64,000 bases of DNA from Qipengyuania sphaerica (GTDB lineage Bacteria > Pseudomonadota > Alphaproteobacteria > Sphingomonadales > Sphingomonadaceae): assembly GCF_019711595.1 (NCBI RefSeq), contig NZ_JAIGNR010000001.1, positions 1,240,001-1,304,000 of the forward strand. Reading direction: 5' to 3'. Below are positions 49,695-59,963 of the stretch, in pieces (within the stretch, counting starts at the first letter, position 1; each line of letters opens with the position of its first letter). The translations under genes were made by a program, and so were the position numbers. Under the pieces are notes generated by a model that was not told where the DNA came from, did not search any database, and saw nothing but the letters and a program-made list of their open reading frames with translations.

Positions 49695-51086
49695 ATGGCT
49701 ATCGAACTCAAGATGCCCGCCCTGTCGCCCACCATGGAAGAGGGCACGCTCGCCAAATGGCTCAAGCAGGAAGGCGACACGATCGAGATCGGCGACATCA
49801 TCGCCGAGATCGAGACCGACAAGGCGACGATGGAATTCGAAGCGGTCGATGAAGGCACGCTCGGCAAGATCCTTGTCGCCGAGGGCACCGAGAATGTCGC
49901 TGTCGGCACGGTAATCGCCATGTTGGCAGGCGAGGGCGAAGATATTTCGGCAGCTGCCGAAGCAGCGCCCGTTCAAGACGTTCCCGGCGAGGGCAAGGAC
50001 GTGGGACGCCCTGAAAGCTCGGGCGAAGGCAGCGAAGCCGAAATCGCCAAGCCCGCCAAGAAGACCGGCGTAAAGGACCCCGAGGTCCCGCATGGCACCA
50101 ACATGCAGACCATTACCGTCCGTGAAGCGCTGCGTGACGGCATGGCCGAAGAAATGCGCCGCGACGAGCGCGTCTTCGTGATGGGCGAGGAAGTGGCCCA
50201 GTACCAGGGCGCCTACAAGGTTACGCAGGGCCTGCTCGACGAATTCGGCCCCAAGCGCGTCATCGATACGCCGATCACCGAATACGGGTTCGCCGGTATC
50301 GGCACCGGCGCGGCGATGGGCGGCCTGCGCCCGATCGTCGAATTCATGACCTTCAACTTCGCCATGCAGGCGATCGACCACATCATCAATTCGGCGGCCA
50401 AGACCAACTACATGTCGGGCGGGCAGATGCGCTGTCCGGTCGTGTTCCGCGGCCCCAACGCTGCCGCAAGCCGCGTCGGCGCGCAGCACAGCCAGAACTA
50501 CGGTCCGTGGTACGCCAGCGTGCCCGGCCTGATCGTGATCGCGCCCTATGATGCCTCTGATGCAAAGGGCCTGATGAAGGCGGCGATCCGCTGCGAGGAC
50601 CCGGTCGTATTCCTTGAAAACGAACTGGTCTACGGTCGCAGCTTCGAGCTTCCCGAACTCGACGACCATGTGTTGCCCATCGGCAAGGCGCGTATCGTGC
50701 GCGAAGGTTCGGACGTGACCATCGTCGCCTATTCGATCGCGGTCGGCCTTGCGCTCGAAGCGGCAGAGGAACTCGCGGGTGAGGGTATCGAGGCCGAAGT
50801 TATCGACCTGCGCACACTGCGTCCGCTCGACAAGGAAGCCGTGCTCGAAAGCCTCAGGAAGACGAACCGCATGGTCATCGCCGAGGAAGGCTGGCCGACC
50901 TGCTCGATCGCGTCGGAAATCGTGGCGATCTGCATGGAAGAAGGGTTCGACCACCTCGACGCACCGGTCACGCGCGTGTGCGACGAGGACGTGCCGTTGC
51001 CCTATGCGGCGAACCTCGAGAAGCTGGCGTTGATCGACACGCCCAAGATCGTGAAAGCGGTCAAGAAGGTTTGCTACCGCGACTGA
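49695..51086 (+). CDS. pdhB: Pyruvate dehydrogenase E1 component, beta subunit with lipoyl domain
   Basis: The 463 residues comprise an N-terminal lipoyl domain (1-80) with the lipoylated Lys43 in [11 protein letters not shown], an Ala/Glu/Pro linker (about 85-130) and the transketolase-like E1 beta catalytic part from about residue 135 ([20 protein letters not shown], then [19 protein letters not shown]). A lipoyl domain fused to E1 beta is a known feature of some alphaproteobacteria such as Zymomonas and rhizobia. The gene for the E2 component is not in the window. Confidence 0.97.
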   Translation: MAIELKMPALSPTMEEGTLAKWLKQEGDTIEIGDIIAEIETDKATMEFEAVDEGTLGKILVAEGTENVAVGTVIAMLAGEGEDISAAAEAAPVQDVPGEGKDVGRPESSGEGSEAEIAKPAKKTGVKDPEVPHGTNMQTITVREALRDGMAEEMRRDERVFVMGEEVAQYQGAYKVTQGLLDEFGPKRVIDTPITEYGFAGIGTGAAMGGLRPIVEFMTFNFAMQAIDHIINSAAKTNYMSGGQMRCPVVFRGPNAAASRVGAQHSQNYGPWYASVPGLIVIAPYDASDAKGLMKAAIRCEDPVVFLENELVYGRSFELPELDDHVLPIGKARIVREGSDVTIVAYSIAVGLALEAAEELAGEGIEAEVIDLRTLRPLDKEAVLESLRKTNRMVIAEEGWPTCSIASEIVAICMEEGFDHLDAPVTRVCDEDVPLPYAANLEKLALIDTPKIVKAVKKVCYRD

Positions 51087-51094
51087 ATCGAAAC

Positions 51095-51121
51095 GGGGCC
51101 CGCGATCCGATCGCGAGCCCC
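51095..51121. terminator. Hairpin terminator between pdhB and the tad genes
   Basis: GGGGC (51095-51099) and GCCCC (51117-51121) close a stem that also pairs CGCGAT with ATCGCG inside. On the minus strand it is followed by GTTTCGATTC; on the plus strand there is no T run. It is likely used by the convergent tad genes and possibly by pdhB. Confidence 0.6.
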
Positions 51122-51147
51122 GCCAGTCCCGAACGGGTTGCTTTCGC

Positions 51148-51585
51148 TTACTCGTCGATCACAAAGATCGGGCGAGAAAATGTCATCTGGCCGCTCGTGA
51201 AGTCGAAGAACGGCAAGATCTGCAACGGCGTGTAGGTGATCGTCAGCGTTTTCTCGTGGGTTCCGTGCACCCGGGGGCTGGCCACGGGAGTGACGGTCAC
51301 GGCAACACTGTCACCAAGCAGGTAAGGAGAGGCCTTGGCGATGGCGACGGCCTGATCTTCCAGAGCGGTGTCGGTCACCTCGTTCTCGATCATGTATTGC
51401 ACCACGGCGTAGCGAGCCGTGTCCGATGCGACCCCGCGGAGCGAGTTATATGCCTGCATGCTGATCCCGATCTGCATCAGGCCGAGGAACATGCCCAGGA
51501 TCACCGGCGCCAGCAGGGCGAACTCGATGATCGTCGAACCTCGCTCGTCGGTGCGAAGGCGCTGGATAATTTTCTTGCGCATCAT
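51148..51585 (-). CDS. TadE-like pilus assembly protein
   Basis: The 145-residue pseudopilin-like protein has a basic N-terminus and the prepilin-type hydrophobic segment ERGSTIIEFALLAPVILGMF (residues 14-33) with the TadE signature Glu. It should be processed by a prepilin peptidase and take part in tight-adherence (Flp) pilus assembly. Its ATG overlaps the stop of the upstream TadE-like gene by four bases. The main tad gene cluster is not in the window. Confidence 0.88.
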   Translation of the reverse strand: MMRKKIIQRLRTDERGSTIIEFALLAPVILGMFLGLMQIGISMQAYNSLRGVASDTARYAVVQYMIENEVTDTALEDQAVAIAKASPYLLGDSVAVTVTPVASPRVHGTHEKTLTITYTPLQILPFFDFTSGQMTFSRPIFVIDE

Positions 51586-52046
51586 GAGATCTGTACCCTC
51601 CGGGTGAAGTCGTAGTTCACCTGGTCACCGATGCCGAAATCGGTCCAGATCGGCGTGTACCAGTCCGAAATCGTGATTTCGATGAATTCGGAAATAACTG
51701 CGGTCGGATCGGTGCAGCTTGAAACGTTGGCGACAAGCGAGGAGTCCGCATTGCAGCGATACTTCTTCGCCAGCGTCACATTCGAATCTGCCAGTCCGGA
51801 TGACGCTTCGATGATATCTTCCAGCTGGTCGATATCAGCCTGGTCTTCGGGCAGACTGGCAAGCACGACCGCCGCGGCCTCCGCGACGGCGATCTGGAGC
51901 TCGTTGTTGCGTGATACGAGCCTGCTGACTTCGAACCCGCCGAGGCCGAGGATAAGCAGGACAGGCAGCACGAATGCGGTCTCGATGACTACCGAACCTT
52001 CTTCATCCTTGCGAACGCGGGCGATATCCAGAAGCCGCCGGATCAC
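51582..52046 (-). CDS. TadE-like pilus assembly protein (second)
   Basis: A 154-residue protein with the N-terminal segment DEEGSVVIETAFVLPVLLIL (residues 14-33), again the TadE/TadF pattern with conserved Glu, followed by a periplasmic part containing two cysteines in YRCNADSS and SSCTDP. It overlaps the TadG-like gene upstream and the first TadE-like gene downstream by four bases each, so the three form one coupled operon. It could equally be called TadF. Confidence 0.85.
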   Translation of the reverse strand: MIRRLLDIARVRKDEEGSVVIETAFVLPVLLILGLGGFEVSRLVSRNNELQIAVAEAAAVVLASLPEDQADIDQLEDIIEASSGLADSNVTLAKKYRCNADSSLVANVSSCTDPTAVISEFIEITISDWYTPIWTDFGIGDQVNYDFTRRVQIS

Positions 52047-53647
52047 AGGACCAGCCTCACGCGAGTGCTGCCTTCGCCAACCACGATATCATGAGTCTTG
52101 CCGGCTGGGCACAGGGTCTCAAGATCGGCGGTACCGCTGATCTTGAGCGTTCCGGTTGCGACCATCAGGCATTCCGCACTCGCATTCATATTGCCCGACA
52201 TCACCACATCCGAGTTGGGCATGTAGACGATACCGTTTAGATCGAAGTGCGCACCGCCGGTGATTTTGCTTCCGGTATCCCCCGTGGAATCCGGGTGTTC
52301 GAAAATCAGCATGTTCTCGAGCCTTGCCGCATCTTCCGCCGACACGCCGGCAATGGTGATCAGCTCCTGCTGGGTCATCGGCGTGAGATAAACCTTCGCA
52401 CCGCCCATAAGGTCGATACCGGCACCATCCTCGAGGACGAACATAACGCCTTCGCCGATGATCGACTTGCCGCCCGTCAGGTTGAAATCAACACCTTCGA
52501 GAACATAGACGCCCGGTGCGAGCACCACATTGCATGTGATGTCGAAATTGTCGTCATAGGTTCCAGGCAACAGGGTCACAGTGTTACCGAGATCGACCTT
52601 GTTGGTATAGGTATAGGTCTCGACCGTGATGGGCTGCGCGTAGATTTTGTCGGGACCACTACCCGCAATCTGGCTGAGGCTGCCCTCCGCCGGAACGCTG
52701 ACGTAATCTACCGGTTCTCGGGTGAATTCAGCCTCGACGATGGTCGGGAAATTAGTAGTCGTGGTTTCAGGGAAGGCGCCCGCACCGGTATAACCGTCCG
52801 CCATTATGGTCGCGGTATTCTTGTTGCTGCCACGGTAATATTTGTAGGTAACGGTCTGCGACTTAGCCTCGTCGGCAGTCCAGGTTGCCTCGTTGGCAGA
52901 ACCGTTGCAGTCGTCCGGAACTTCACGGTCATCGGTGTTGTCCGGCGGAGTCAGTCCTTCCCACGGGTCGACCATGTTTGCGTAGTTCTCGACCACCTCG
53001 GAGTTTCCGAAAGCGTTTGCGCCGTCATTGATGGTTCCGCCAGCGACCACCCAATTGATATTTTGCGGGCCGGTATTGCCGTCCGTTACAATTGCGCCAT
53101 CGGCAGTCGAGCGCGCACCGACACCGCAAGCGGCATCCACCTCCGGGCCACCATTGAACCACATCGTGCGGGCCGATGTGGGATCGAGCGCATAAAGGCA
53201 TGCGGTGTATTGCTGCGTGGTTTGCCAGATCGCCTGCGCCTGGACGGCTATAGTCATCCCTTTGCCCAACACGATCTCGGTGAACGGAAGGCTGGCCGAT
53301 ACCGTAGCTTTCGCAAGGATGCTGTTGGCAGAACCTCCGTCGTAATCGGCCTCATCGGCCTCGTGGGTCAGGAGGTAGTCCTGGGTCACCGAGAGGTTCA
53401 CGTAGAATTCCTGGCTGGCGCGCTCTTTTGCGCCATCGATATCCACTTCGTTGCCGCGCGCCCACGCGCCGGCCAGTGCGCTCTGGTCGACCGCATACTG
53501 CGCTTCGCGTTTCCAGGTATAATACTGCGCCATATCGACGCCCATGCCGGCGGTGCCGAACAGCACCGGCGCGCCCATGGCGACCAGAAGCATAGCGTTT
53601 CCGCTCGTGTCAGCCTTCAGCCGATGCATGAAACTGGTAAAGCCCAT
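52043..53647 (-). CDS. TadG-like Flp pilus protein with long beta-rich C-terminus
   Basis: The 534-residue product begins with the TadG_N pattern ADTSGNAMLLVAMGAPVLFG followed by MGVDMAQYYTWKREAQYAVD (residues 13-55), a single N-terminal membrane segment. The remaining ~450 residues are extracytoplasmic. Residues ~350-530 have many short Gly/Asn-rich strands (YVLEGVDFNLTGGKSIIG, DGAGIDLMGGAKVYLTP) suggesting a beta-helix. No von Willebrand factor A motif was seen, which distinguishes it from classical TadG. First gene of the tad operon, divergent from the squalene-synthase-like gene. Confidence 0.84.
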   Translation of the reverse strand: MGFTSFMHRLKADTSGNAMLLVAMGAPVLFGTAGMGVDMAQYYTWKREAQYAVDQSALAGAWARGNEVDIDGAKERASQEFYVNLSVTQDYLLTHEADEADYDGGSANSILAKATVSASLPFTEIVLGKGMTIAVQAQAIWQTTQQYTACLYALDPTSARTMWFNGGPEVDAACGVGARSTADGAIVTDGNTGPQNINWVVAGGTINDGANAFGNSEVVENYANMVDPWEGLTPPDNTDDREVPDDCNGSANEATWTADEAKSQTVTYKYYRGSNKNTATIMADGYTGAGAFPETTTTNFPTIVEAEFTREPVDYVSVPAEGSLSQIAGSGPDKIYAQPITVETYTYTNKVDLGNTVTLLPGTYDDNFDITCNVVLAPGVYVLEGVDFNLTGGKSIIGEGVMFVLEDGAGIDLMGGAKVYLTPMTQQELITIAGVSAEDAARLENMLIFEHPDSTGDTGSKITGGAHFDLNGIVYMPNSDVVMSGNMNASAECLMVATGTLKISGTADLETLCPAGKTHDIVVGEGSTRVRLVL

Positions 53648-53805
53648 ATACCCCTGTCCTCGAAAAACCTTTGAGTCCTAGGCTGCGACATACCCCGGAC
53701 GTTCCTTACGTTCCTTGCAACAGAAACAGTTAAGATGGCGTTTCCCATGTCGCGAAGCGGCGGGATTGCTTGACTTTCGCCGGTTCCCGAGCAGACACGC
53801 GACCG

Positions 53806-54447
53806 ATGGATGCAAGCGAGGACGATCCGCTTCCCGATTGGGGGCCCGTGGTACTGGCACATGCTCGGGAACCCATGCGAAGCGCGCTGTCGACCCTGCT
53901 CCGGCTGGATGGAAAGCTATCCCGGATCATCACCGGCGCCGGAGAGCCTGCCCTTGCGCAAATCCGCTTGGCATGGTGGCGCGAGGAACTTCTTCGTCCT
54001 CGGACGGCAGACATGCGCCAGCCCGCCGATCCTCTGCTCGTCGACCTGCTCGACCACTGGGATGGCTATCTGAAAGCCGTGGTTGCGTTCATCGACGGAT
54101 GGGAGGAACTGCTCGATCAGCGACCTTGGGATGAAAGTATCCGGACTCGTTTCCAAGATGGGCATGCCGCGGCGTTCGAGGCCCTGGCTCGCTTGGGAAC
54201 GCATCCCGACCATGCTGTGCAGACCACCGCCCACGCACGGGAGTGGGGTCGGGCGAAGCTGGCAGTGATCGAGCCTGGTCTCGAGCGCGAATCTATGCCC
54301 GCGCTTCCGTCGCTGCCGAAGGACCTGCGCGCTGTCGCGATTATCGGCGGTCTCTCGCGCAGGGCGATATTGCGCGGCGGGAAGCCCCTGTTCGGTGACA
54401 GGCTCAGCCCGCTAGTCGGACTAAGGCTTGGAATTTTCGGCACTTAG
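53806..54447 (+). CDS. Squalene/phytoene synthase-like protein, apparently degenerate
   Basis: From the ATG at 53806 the product is 213 residues; a TTG at 53770 would add 12. The stretch PALAQIRLAWWREELL is typical of the COG1562 trans-isoprenyl synthase family. However, no DxxxD aspartate-rich motif is seen and the protein is 60-80 residues shorter than active enzymes, so catalysis is unlikely. The family includes the mitochondrial complex I assembly factor NDUFAF6, which is also inactive; a similar role here is speculative. The gene is divergent from the tad operon. Confidence 0.75.
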   Translation: MDASEDDPLPDWGPVVLAHAREPMRSALSTLLRLDGKLSRIITGAGEPALAQIRLAWWREELLRPRTADMRQPADPLLVDLLDHWDGYLKAVVAFIDGWEELLDQRPWDESIRTRFQDGHAAAFEALARLGTHPDHAVQTTAHAREWGRAKLAVIEPGLERESMPALPSLPKDLRAVAIIGGLSRRAILRGGKPLFGDRLSPLVGLRLGIFGT

Positions 54448-54483
54448 GTTAAGCAGGTCGCGGACACAGGGGAGCGTCCGCAC

Positions 54484-54951
54484 ATGAAGTCATTCGTCAC
54501 GGGAAGCCTTGTCACGCTGATGGCCACAGGCATCGGCCTGTTCTGGTGGCAGGGGAGGGCCGAAGTCGAAGCCGCTGCCCCACCTCCCGATCCGATGGCT
54601 TTCGCACCCGCGCCCTTCGATCCCGAAAAGCTTCCGATCACCGATCCCGGCGACATGGAGGGCCCGGCACCGCCCGAGGCAAGCGAGCTGACCAAGGAAC
54701 AGAGCCGCTTCTTCCGCTACGACCGCAATCGCGACTGGCGGATCACCCGCAGCGAGATGCTCTCGACGCGCAGCGATGCCTTCCGCAAGCTCGACAAGGA
54801 CGGCAACAATCTCCTCACTTTCGAGGAATGGGCCGTAACCACGGTGGAGAAATTCGAAGGTGCCGACGCCAATGGAGACCGCGAACTTTCACCTGGCGAA
54901 TTCGCAACCACCGCGCCCAAGCCGGTCAAGCGGCGCAGCTGCGCCTGCTGA
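54484..54951 (+). CDS. Membrane-anchored or secreted EF-hand protein
   Basis: The 155-residue product has an N-terminal hydrophobic segment (about 5-22) acting as signal or anchor, a Pro/Ala-rich linker, then three EF-hand calcium loops: DRNRDWRITRSE (80-91), DKDGNNLLTFEE (104-115) and DANGDRELSPGE (128-139). The loops have acidic or Asn residues at the calcium-coordinating positions, the first being the weakest. It ends in CAC. Calcium-dependent structure in the periplasm is likely; the partner is unknown. Its stop directly abuts the convergent trmFO stop. Confidence 0.85.
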   Translation: MKSFVTGSLVTLMATGIGLFWWQGRAEVEAAAPPPDPMAFAPAPFDPEKLPITDPGDMEGPAPPEASELTKEQSRFFRYDRNRDWRITRSEMLSTRSDAFRKLDKDGNNLLTFEEWAVTTVEKFEGADANGDRELSPGEFATTAPKPVKRRSCAC

Positions 54952-56319
54952 TCAGGCGGGCACGGCCTCCAGCGTTGCCAGCCAGTCGCCGAATTGGGCC
55001 TTGGCACGCGAGGTATAGGCTTCCTTGCGCTGCTTCTTTTTCACATCGTGCAGCGGGGGGAACAGGCCGAAATTGACGTTCATCGGCTGGAAGGTCTCGG
55101 CCTCGGCATCGCCGGTTATATGCGACAGCAGTGCACCGAAAGCCGTAGTGCGGGGCGGGGGTGTCCATTCGCCGCCTGCCAGTTCGGTCGCTGCCATCAT
55201 CCCTGCCATCAGTCCGACCGCCGAACTTTCGACATAGCCTTCGCAACCGGTGATCTGGCCGGCAAAGCGAATATGTTCACCACCACGCAGGCGCAATTGG
55301 CGGTCGAGCACGAGCGGCGAGTTGATGAACGTATTGCGATGCAATCCGCCGAGACGGGCGAATTCGGCATTCTCAAGGCCAGGGATGGTTCTAAACAGCT
55401 CAATCTGCGCGCCATATTTCAGCTTGGTCTGGAAGCCGACCATGTTCCACAGCGTGCCGAGCTTGTTGTCCTGTCGCAGCTGGACCACCGCATAGGGCCA
55501 CTTGCCCTGCGGATGCTCCTCGCTCGTGTCGTAGGGATTGTCGAGGCCGACACCCTTCATCGGGCCGTATCGCAGCGTCTCGACACCGCGCGCGGCCATG
55601 ACCTCGATCGGCATGCATCCGTCGAAATAGGGCGTGTCGGCTTCCCATTCACGGAACTCGGTCTTCTCGCCGTCCATCAGGCCCTGGTGGAAAGCGAGAT
55701 ACTGCTCCTTTGTCATCGGGCAGTTGATGTAGTCGCCGTCCTCGTTCGAGGCCTCGGTGCGCTTGTTCCAGCGACTCTGGATCCAGCACTTCGACATATC
55801 GATGCTGTCATGGTGCACAATTGGTGCAATCGCATCGAAAAAGGCGAGCCGGTCCTGTCCGGTCGATTTCACAATGCTTTCCGCGAGCGACTGGGCCGTC
55901 AAAGGTCCGGTGGCGACGATTGTCGGGCCGGAGGAGGGCAGGGTGTCCACCCGCTCGCGGACCACGGTGACGTTGGGATGCTCGTCGAGTGTGCGCTGCA
56001 CTTCGGCAGAGAACACATCGCGGTCGACGGCCATGGCGCTGCCGGCAGGTACGCGTGCAACCTCGCCTGCGCGCATGACGATGCTGTCGAGACGGCGCAT
56101 TTCGTCATGAAGCAGGCCGACGGCGTTCTTGTCGCTGTCGTCCGAACGAAAGCTGTTCGAGCAGACGAGTTCGGCAAGCCCGTCGGTCTGGTGCGCGGGC
56201 GTCATCTCGCCGCTGCCACGCATTTCGGACAGGCGCACCTTGAAGCCGCGCCGCGCGAGCTGCCATGCAGCCTCGCTTCCGGCAAGTCCGCCGCCGATGA
56301 TGTGGATGTCGTGTGTCAT
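54952..56319 (-). CDS. trmFO: Methylenetetrahydrofolate--tRNA-(uracil-5-)-methyltransferase
   Basis: Folate- and FAD-dependent enzyme making 5-methyluridine at tRNA position 54. The 455 residues begin with the FAD-binding motif [20 protein letters not shown]. Other stretches typical of TrmFO are [36 protein letters not shown] and [14 protein letters not shown]. Presence of TrmFO rather than TrmA is usual in alphaproteobacteria. The gene is divergent from the YhhN-family gene. Confidence 0.96.
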   Translation of the reverse strand: MTHDIHIIGGGLAGSEAAWQLARRGFKVRLSEMRGSGEMTPAHQTDGLAELVCSNSFRSDDSDKNAVGLLHDEMRRLDSIVMRAGEVARVPAGSAMAVDRDVFSAEVQRTLDEHPNVTVVRERVDTLPSSGPTIVATGPLTAQSLAESIVKSTGQDRLAFFDAIAPIVHHDSIDMSKCWIQSRWNKRTEASNEDGDYINCPMTKEQYLAFHQGLMDGEKTEFREWEADTPYFDGCMPIEVMAARGVETLRYGPMKGVGLDNPYDTSEEHPQGKWPYAVVQLRQDNKLGTLWNMVGFQTKLKYGAQIELFRTIPGLENAEFARLGGLHRNTFINSPLVLDRQLRLRGGEHIRFAGQITGCEGYVESSAVGLMAGMMAATELAGGEWTPPPRTTAFGALLSHITGDAEAETFQPMNVNFGLFPPLHDVKKKQRKEAYTSRAKAQFGDWLATLEAVPA

Positions 56320-56374
56320 TTCGGCGCCGCACCTAGTGCTTGCATAGGGGGTCTATCAAGGGGATAGGTGCGCA

Positions 56375-57028
56375 ATGCCAAAACGTGCCCTTATCGAACA
56401 CCGGCCCTACCTGCTGCTGAGCCTGCTGTTTGGCATCACCTATTTCTTCGTGATGGACGGGAAGGTCGGCGGTAGCTGGCTTGCCTTGTGGAAAGGCGCC
56501 GGGGTCGGTTTCCTCGCAGTCTATGCGGCGCACAGGGGCCGCGGCCGCGAAGGCGTGCTGATTGCGATCGTCATGGCGCTGGGGGCGCTGGCCGACGTGG
56601 TGCTCGAGTTCAATTTCCTGTTCGGAGGACTAATCTTCGCCATCGGCCATCTGGTTGCGATATGGCTTTACGTCACCAATCGCCGGGAACACCCGACCGG
56701 GAGCCAGCTTGCGGCCGGCATGGCCCTATTGATCGGCACCCCGGTTCTGGCCGGCATGCTGACCTATCCGCTCGATAATTGGGTGCTTGCCGCAGCTTAT
56801 GCGCTGGTAGTCGGCGCAATGGCCGGAGCTGCATGGACAAGCCGCTTTCCCCGCTACCGTGTCGGAGTTGGCGCAGTCCTCTTCGTCGTCAGCGATCTCG
56901 TAATCTTCGCGCGCGAAGCCGGGCATATGTCACGTGACCTGGCCGAGTGGCTGGTCTGGCCGATGTATTACGGCGGACAATTCCTCATCGCGACGGGTGT
57001 CATCCAGACCATCCGGCGCAAGCCGTGA
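56375..57028 (+). CDS. YhhN (lysoplasmalogenase/TMEM86) family membrane protein
   Basis: A 217-residue protein with about seven hydrophobic helices. The family pattern is visible as MALGALADVVLEFNFLFGGLIFAIGHL split over two helices, VLFVVSDLVIFAREAG and WPMYYGGQFLIATG, including the conserved Asp residues in the membrane. Animal members hydrolyse lysoplasmalogens; the bacterial substrate is uncertain. The ATG is 55 bases from the divergent trmFO start. Confidence 0.86.
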   Translation: MPKRALIEHRPYLLLSLLFGITYFFVMDGKVGGSWLALWKGAGVGFLAVYAAHRGRGREGVLIAIVMALGALADVVLEFNFLFGGLIFAIGHLVAIWLYVTNRREHPTGSQLAAGMALLIGTPVLAGMLTYPLDNWVLAAAYALVVGAMAGAAWTSRFPRYRVGVGAVLFVVSDLVIFAREAGHMSRDLAEWLVWPMYYGGQFLIATGVIQTIRRKP

Positions 57029-57069
57029 GCGGGTTGGTCGAGTACGCGAAAATGCGCATTGAAAGAAAC

Positions 57070-57098
57070 GGGGCCGGCAGCATCATGCTACCGGCCCC
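57070..57098. terminator. Bidirectional terminator between yhhN-like gene and gyrA
   Basis: GGGGCCGG (57070-57077) pairs with CCGGCCCC (57091-57098), with an inner AGCA/TGCT pairing around a TCA loop. It is followed by GCTTAATTT on the plus strand and by GTTTCTTTC on the minus strand, so it can serve both convergent genes. Confidence 0.82.
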
Positions 57099-57122
57099 GC
57101 TTAATTTCGGTTCTCCAAAGCG

Positions 57123-59963
57123 TTAGCCGCCCGGTTCATCCTCGATGTTCTTGTCCGAGTGCTTGGTCGTGTAAGGTTCGGTTTTCTCCAGGCCGCCGCG
57201 TGCAGCGATCTCGTCCTGGACCAGCTCCTCGGCCTGGTTTTCCGGTTCCTCTGTCTCGTCGATCAGGGCCGCACCGACGATGCGCTCGCCCTTCGCTACA
57301 TGAAAGATGCGGACGCCCGACGATCCACGGCCCGAGATCGAATATCCCTCGTGGTTCTCGAAACCGCCCTCCACAAGATGACGGAAATTGATCGGAAGGC
57401 GAATGAGCTTGGCCTGGTCGGTCACCAGCATGAGCTGCGAGCCGTGCTTCACCGGGAAGCTGGCGACCACCGGACCGTTGCGGTCCGGGTTGCTGCCCGG
57501 CTCGCCAATGTTGGTAAGACCCATGCCACCACGACCGATGGTGCGATATTCATAGGCGGACGAGATCTTGCCGTAGCCATTGGCGGTCAGGGTGAGGATA
57601 AACTCCTCCGCCTCGGCCATTTCTTCGACCTTCCCGGCGTCGAGCGTCGGCTCGTTCTCGTTGTTCTTCCACTCTGCGGCGCGCAGATAATTGTCGCGCA
57701 CTTCGGTATCGCGTTCGCCAGCGTCGAGAACGGCCATCGAGACGACCTTCTGACCTTCCTTTAGCTTCATGCCGCGAACGCCGATGCCGGTCCGGCTTTT
57801 GGTTTCGCGTGCATCGGTGGCGGAGAAACGGATAGCCTTGCCCGAATCCGAAGCGAGGAAGATTTCCTGCTCTTCAGTCAGCAGTTCGACGCCGATCAAT
57901 CGATCTCCGCTGCCTTCTACGAAGCCCATGGCGTATTTGCCGTTACTGGGCACATTGGTGAAGGCATCCATCGAATTGCGGCGGACCATGCCCTGTTCGG
58001 TGCCGAAGACGATGTTGAGATTCGCCCATTCGGCCTCGTCTTCGGGGAGAGCAAGAACGTTGGTAACACGTTCGTCATCGCCCAGTGGCAGCAAGTTGAC
58101 CATCGGACGGCCCTTGGTCTGCGGTCCGCCTTCGGGCAACTTCCACACCTTCATGCGGTAGACGCGACCGGTATTGGTGAAGAACAACACGGGGTTGTGA
58201 GTCGAAGTTACGAAGAGCTCTACGACGGCATCCTCGTCCTTCGTCGCCATGCCGCTGCGGCCCTTGCCGCCACGAGCCTGCGCCCGGAAAGCATCGAGCG
58301 GCGTGCGCTTGATGTAGCCGCCATGGGTAACGGTCACGACCATTTCCTCGCGCTCGATCAGGTCCTCGTCCTCGATCCCGTCCCATGCGGGGGCGATTTC
58401 GGAGACGCGCGGGGTGGCGTAGGCCGCCTTGATCTCTTCCAGTTCGCCGCGCATCACGCCGTAAAGCTTCACGCGGTCTGCCAGGATCGAGAGATATTCC
58501 TCGATCGAGAGCGAGAGTTCCTTGAGTTCGTCGCCGATCTCGTCGCGGCCCAGCGCGGTGAGGCGATGGAGGCGCAGGTCGAGGATGGCTTTCACCTGCC
58601 GTTCGGACAGGCGATAGGTTCCGCCGGCCTGCTCGTCACTCGGTTCGATGGCTTCGACCAATGCGATATACTGCGCGATATCGCCGATCGGCCATTCCTT
58701 TGCGAGCAGGCGTGCGCGTGCTTCTGCTGGCGTCGGCGCACTGCGGATCATGGCCACCACCTCGTCGAGGTTCGACACTGCGACCACGAGGCCGAGCAAG
58801 ATGTGCGCTCGGTCGCGCGCCTTGTTCAGCTCGTACTTGGTGCGGCGAGTGATCACTTCCTCGCGGAAGGTGATGAAAGCCTGGATGAACTCGCGCAGCG
58901 TCAGGACTTCGGGGCGGCCGCCGCTGATCGCCAGCATGTTGGCCGGGAAACTCGCCTGCGCCGGAGTATAGCGCCAGATCTGGTTGAGTACGACTTCGGG
59001 GGAAGCATCGCGCTTGAGATCGACGACAACGCGCACGCCCTGGCGGCTGGATTCGTCGCGAATGTCCGAGATACCCTCGATCCGCTTGTCCTTGGCGGCT
59101 TCGGCGATTTTCTCGACCAGCCCGCTCTTGCCCACCTGAAAGGGAATCGAGGTCAGAACGATCGACTTCCTGTCGCCGCGCTTCTCTTCGATTTCGTGGC
59201 GGGCACGCTGCAGGATCGAGCCGCGACCGGTGGTGTAGGCAGCGCGCGCGCCCGACTTGCCGAGGATCAGCGGCGCGGTCGGGAAGTCCGGCCCGGGGAT
59301 GATTTCGAACAGCTCTTCGCTCGTGATCGCGGGGTTGTCCATATAGGCAAAGCAACCGTCGATCACCTCGCCAAGATTGTGCGGCGGTATGTTCGTCGCC
59401 ATGCCGACCGCGATGCCGCCGGCGCCGTTGACGAGGAGGTTGGGGAAGCGGGCAGGGAGGACGGTCGGTTCGCGCCGCGATCCGTCGTAGTTGTCGGCGA
59501 AATCGACCGTGTCCTTGTCGAGATCGTCGAGCAGCGAATTGGCTACGCGCGCAAGACGAGCCTCGGTGTAACGCATCGAGGCGGGCGGATCGGGGTCCAT
59601 CGAGCCGAAGTTGCCCTGACCGTCGATCAGCGGCACGCGCAGCGACCAGTTCTGGGTCATGCGGGCAAGCGCATCATAGATCGCGGCGTCGCCGTGCGGG
59701 TGGTAGTTACCCATCACGTCGCCGACGATCTTGGCGCTCTTGCGGAACGGACGCCCGGCAACGAAGCCACCTTCGTTGCTGGCAAAAAGGATACGGCGAT
59801 GGACCGGCTTCAAACCGTCGCGCACATCGGGCAGCGCACGGCTCACGATCACGCTCATCGCGTAATCGAGATAGCTCGTTTTCATCTCCTCGACGATGTC
59901 GATGCGGGTGTATTCGTCGCCGCCCGGTGCGGGGGAATCGATCAGGTCGATGTCGTCAGCCAA
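57123..59963 (-). CDS. gyrA: DNA gyrase subunit A
   Basis: Cuts and rejoins DNA during negative supercoiling. The 946-residue protein has the catalytic Tyr132 in [11 protein letters not shown], the N-terminal [20 protein letters not shown], and a C-terminal beta-pinwheel with the GyrA box QARGGKG. It is longer than E. coli GyrA through insertions in the C-terminal domain and an acidic tail, as in related alphaproteobacteria. In the quinolone pocket the residue matching E. coli Ser83 is Ala93 ([10 protein letters not shown]), while the Asp87 equivalent is kept. The gene is divergent from the TPR gene. Confidence 0.98.
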   Translation of the reverse strand: MADDIDLIDSPAPGGDEYTRIDIVEEMKTSYLDYAMSVIVSRALPDVRDGLKPVHRRILFASNEGGFVAGRPFRKSAKIVGDVMGNYHPHGDAAIYDALARMTQNWSLRVPLIDGQGNFGSMDPDPPASMRYTEARLARVANSLLDDLDKDTVDFADNYDGSRREPTVLPARFPNLLVNGAGGIAVGMATNIPPHNLGEVIDGCFAYMDNPAITSEELFEIIPGPDFPTAPLILGKSGARAAYTTGRGSILQRARHEIEEKRGDRKSIVLTSIPFQVGKSGLVEKIAEAAKDKRIEGISDIRDESSRQGVRVVVDLKRDASPEVVLNQIWRYTPAQASFPANMLAISGGRPEVLTLREFIQAFITFREEVITRRTKYELNKARDRAHILLGLVVAVSNLDEVVAMIRSAPTPAEARARLLAKEWPIGDIAQYIALVEAIEPSDEQAGGTYRLSERQVKAILDLRLHRLTALGRDEIGDELKELSLSIEEYLSILADRVKLYGVMRGELEEIKAAYATPRVSEIAPAWDGIEDEDLIEREEMVVTVTHGGYIKRTPLDAFRAQARGGKGRSGMATKDEDAVVELFVTSTHNPVLFFTNTGRVYRMKVWKLPEGGPQTKGRPMVNLLPLGDDERVTNVLALPEDEAEWANLNIVFGTEQGMVRRNSMDAFTNVPSNGKYAMGFVEGSGDRLIGVELLTEEQEIFLASDSGKAIRFSATDARETKSRTGIGVRGMKLKEGQKVVSMAVLDAGERDTEVRDNYLRAAEWKNNENEPTLDAGKVEEMAEAEEFILTLTANGYGKISSAYEYRTIGRGGMGLTNIGEPGSNPDRNGPVVASFPVKHGSQLMLVTDQAKLIRLPINFRHLVEGGFENHEGYSISGRGSSGVRIFHVAKGERIVGAALIDETEEPENQAEELVQDEIAARGGLEKTEPYTTKHSDKNIEDEPGG

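Noticed and set aside
48570-50954. A 794-codon minus-strand frame opposite pdhA and pdhB
   Set aside because: It is His/Asp/Arg-rich with no recognisable domain and lies wholly opposite two certain genes; long antisense frames arise from the GC-rich third codon positions.
51256-51615. A 119-codon plus-strand frame within the tad genes
   Set aside because: It lies opposite two well-supported TadE-like genes and shows no protein-like pattern.
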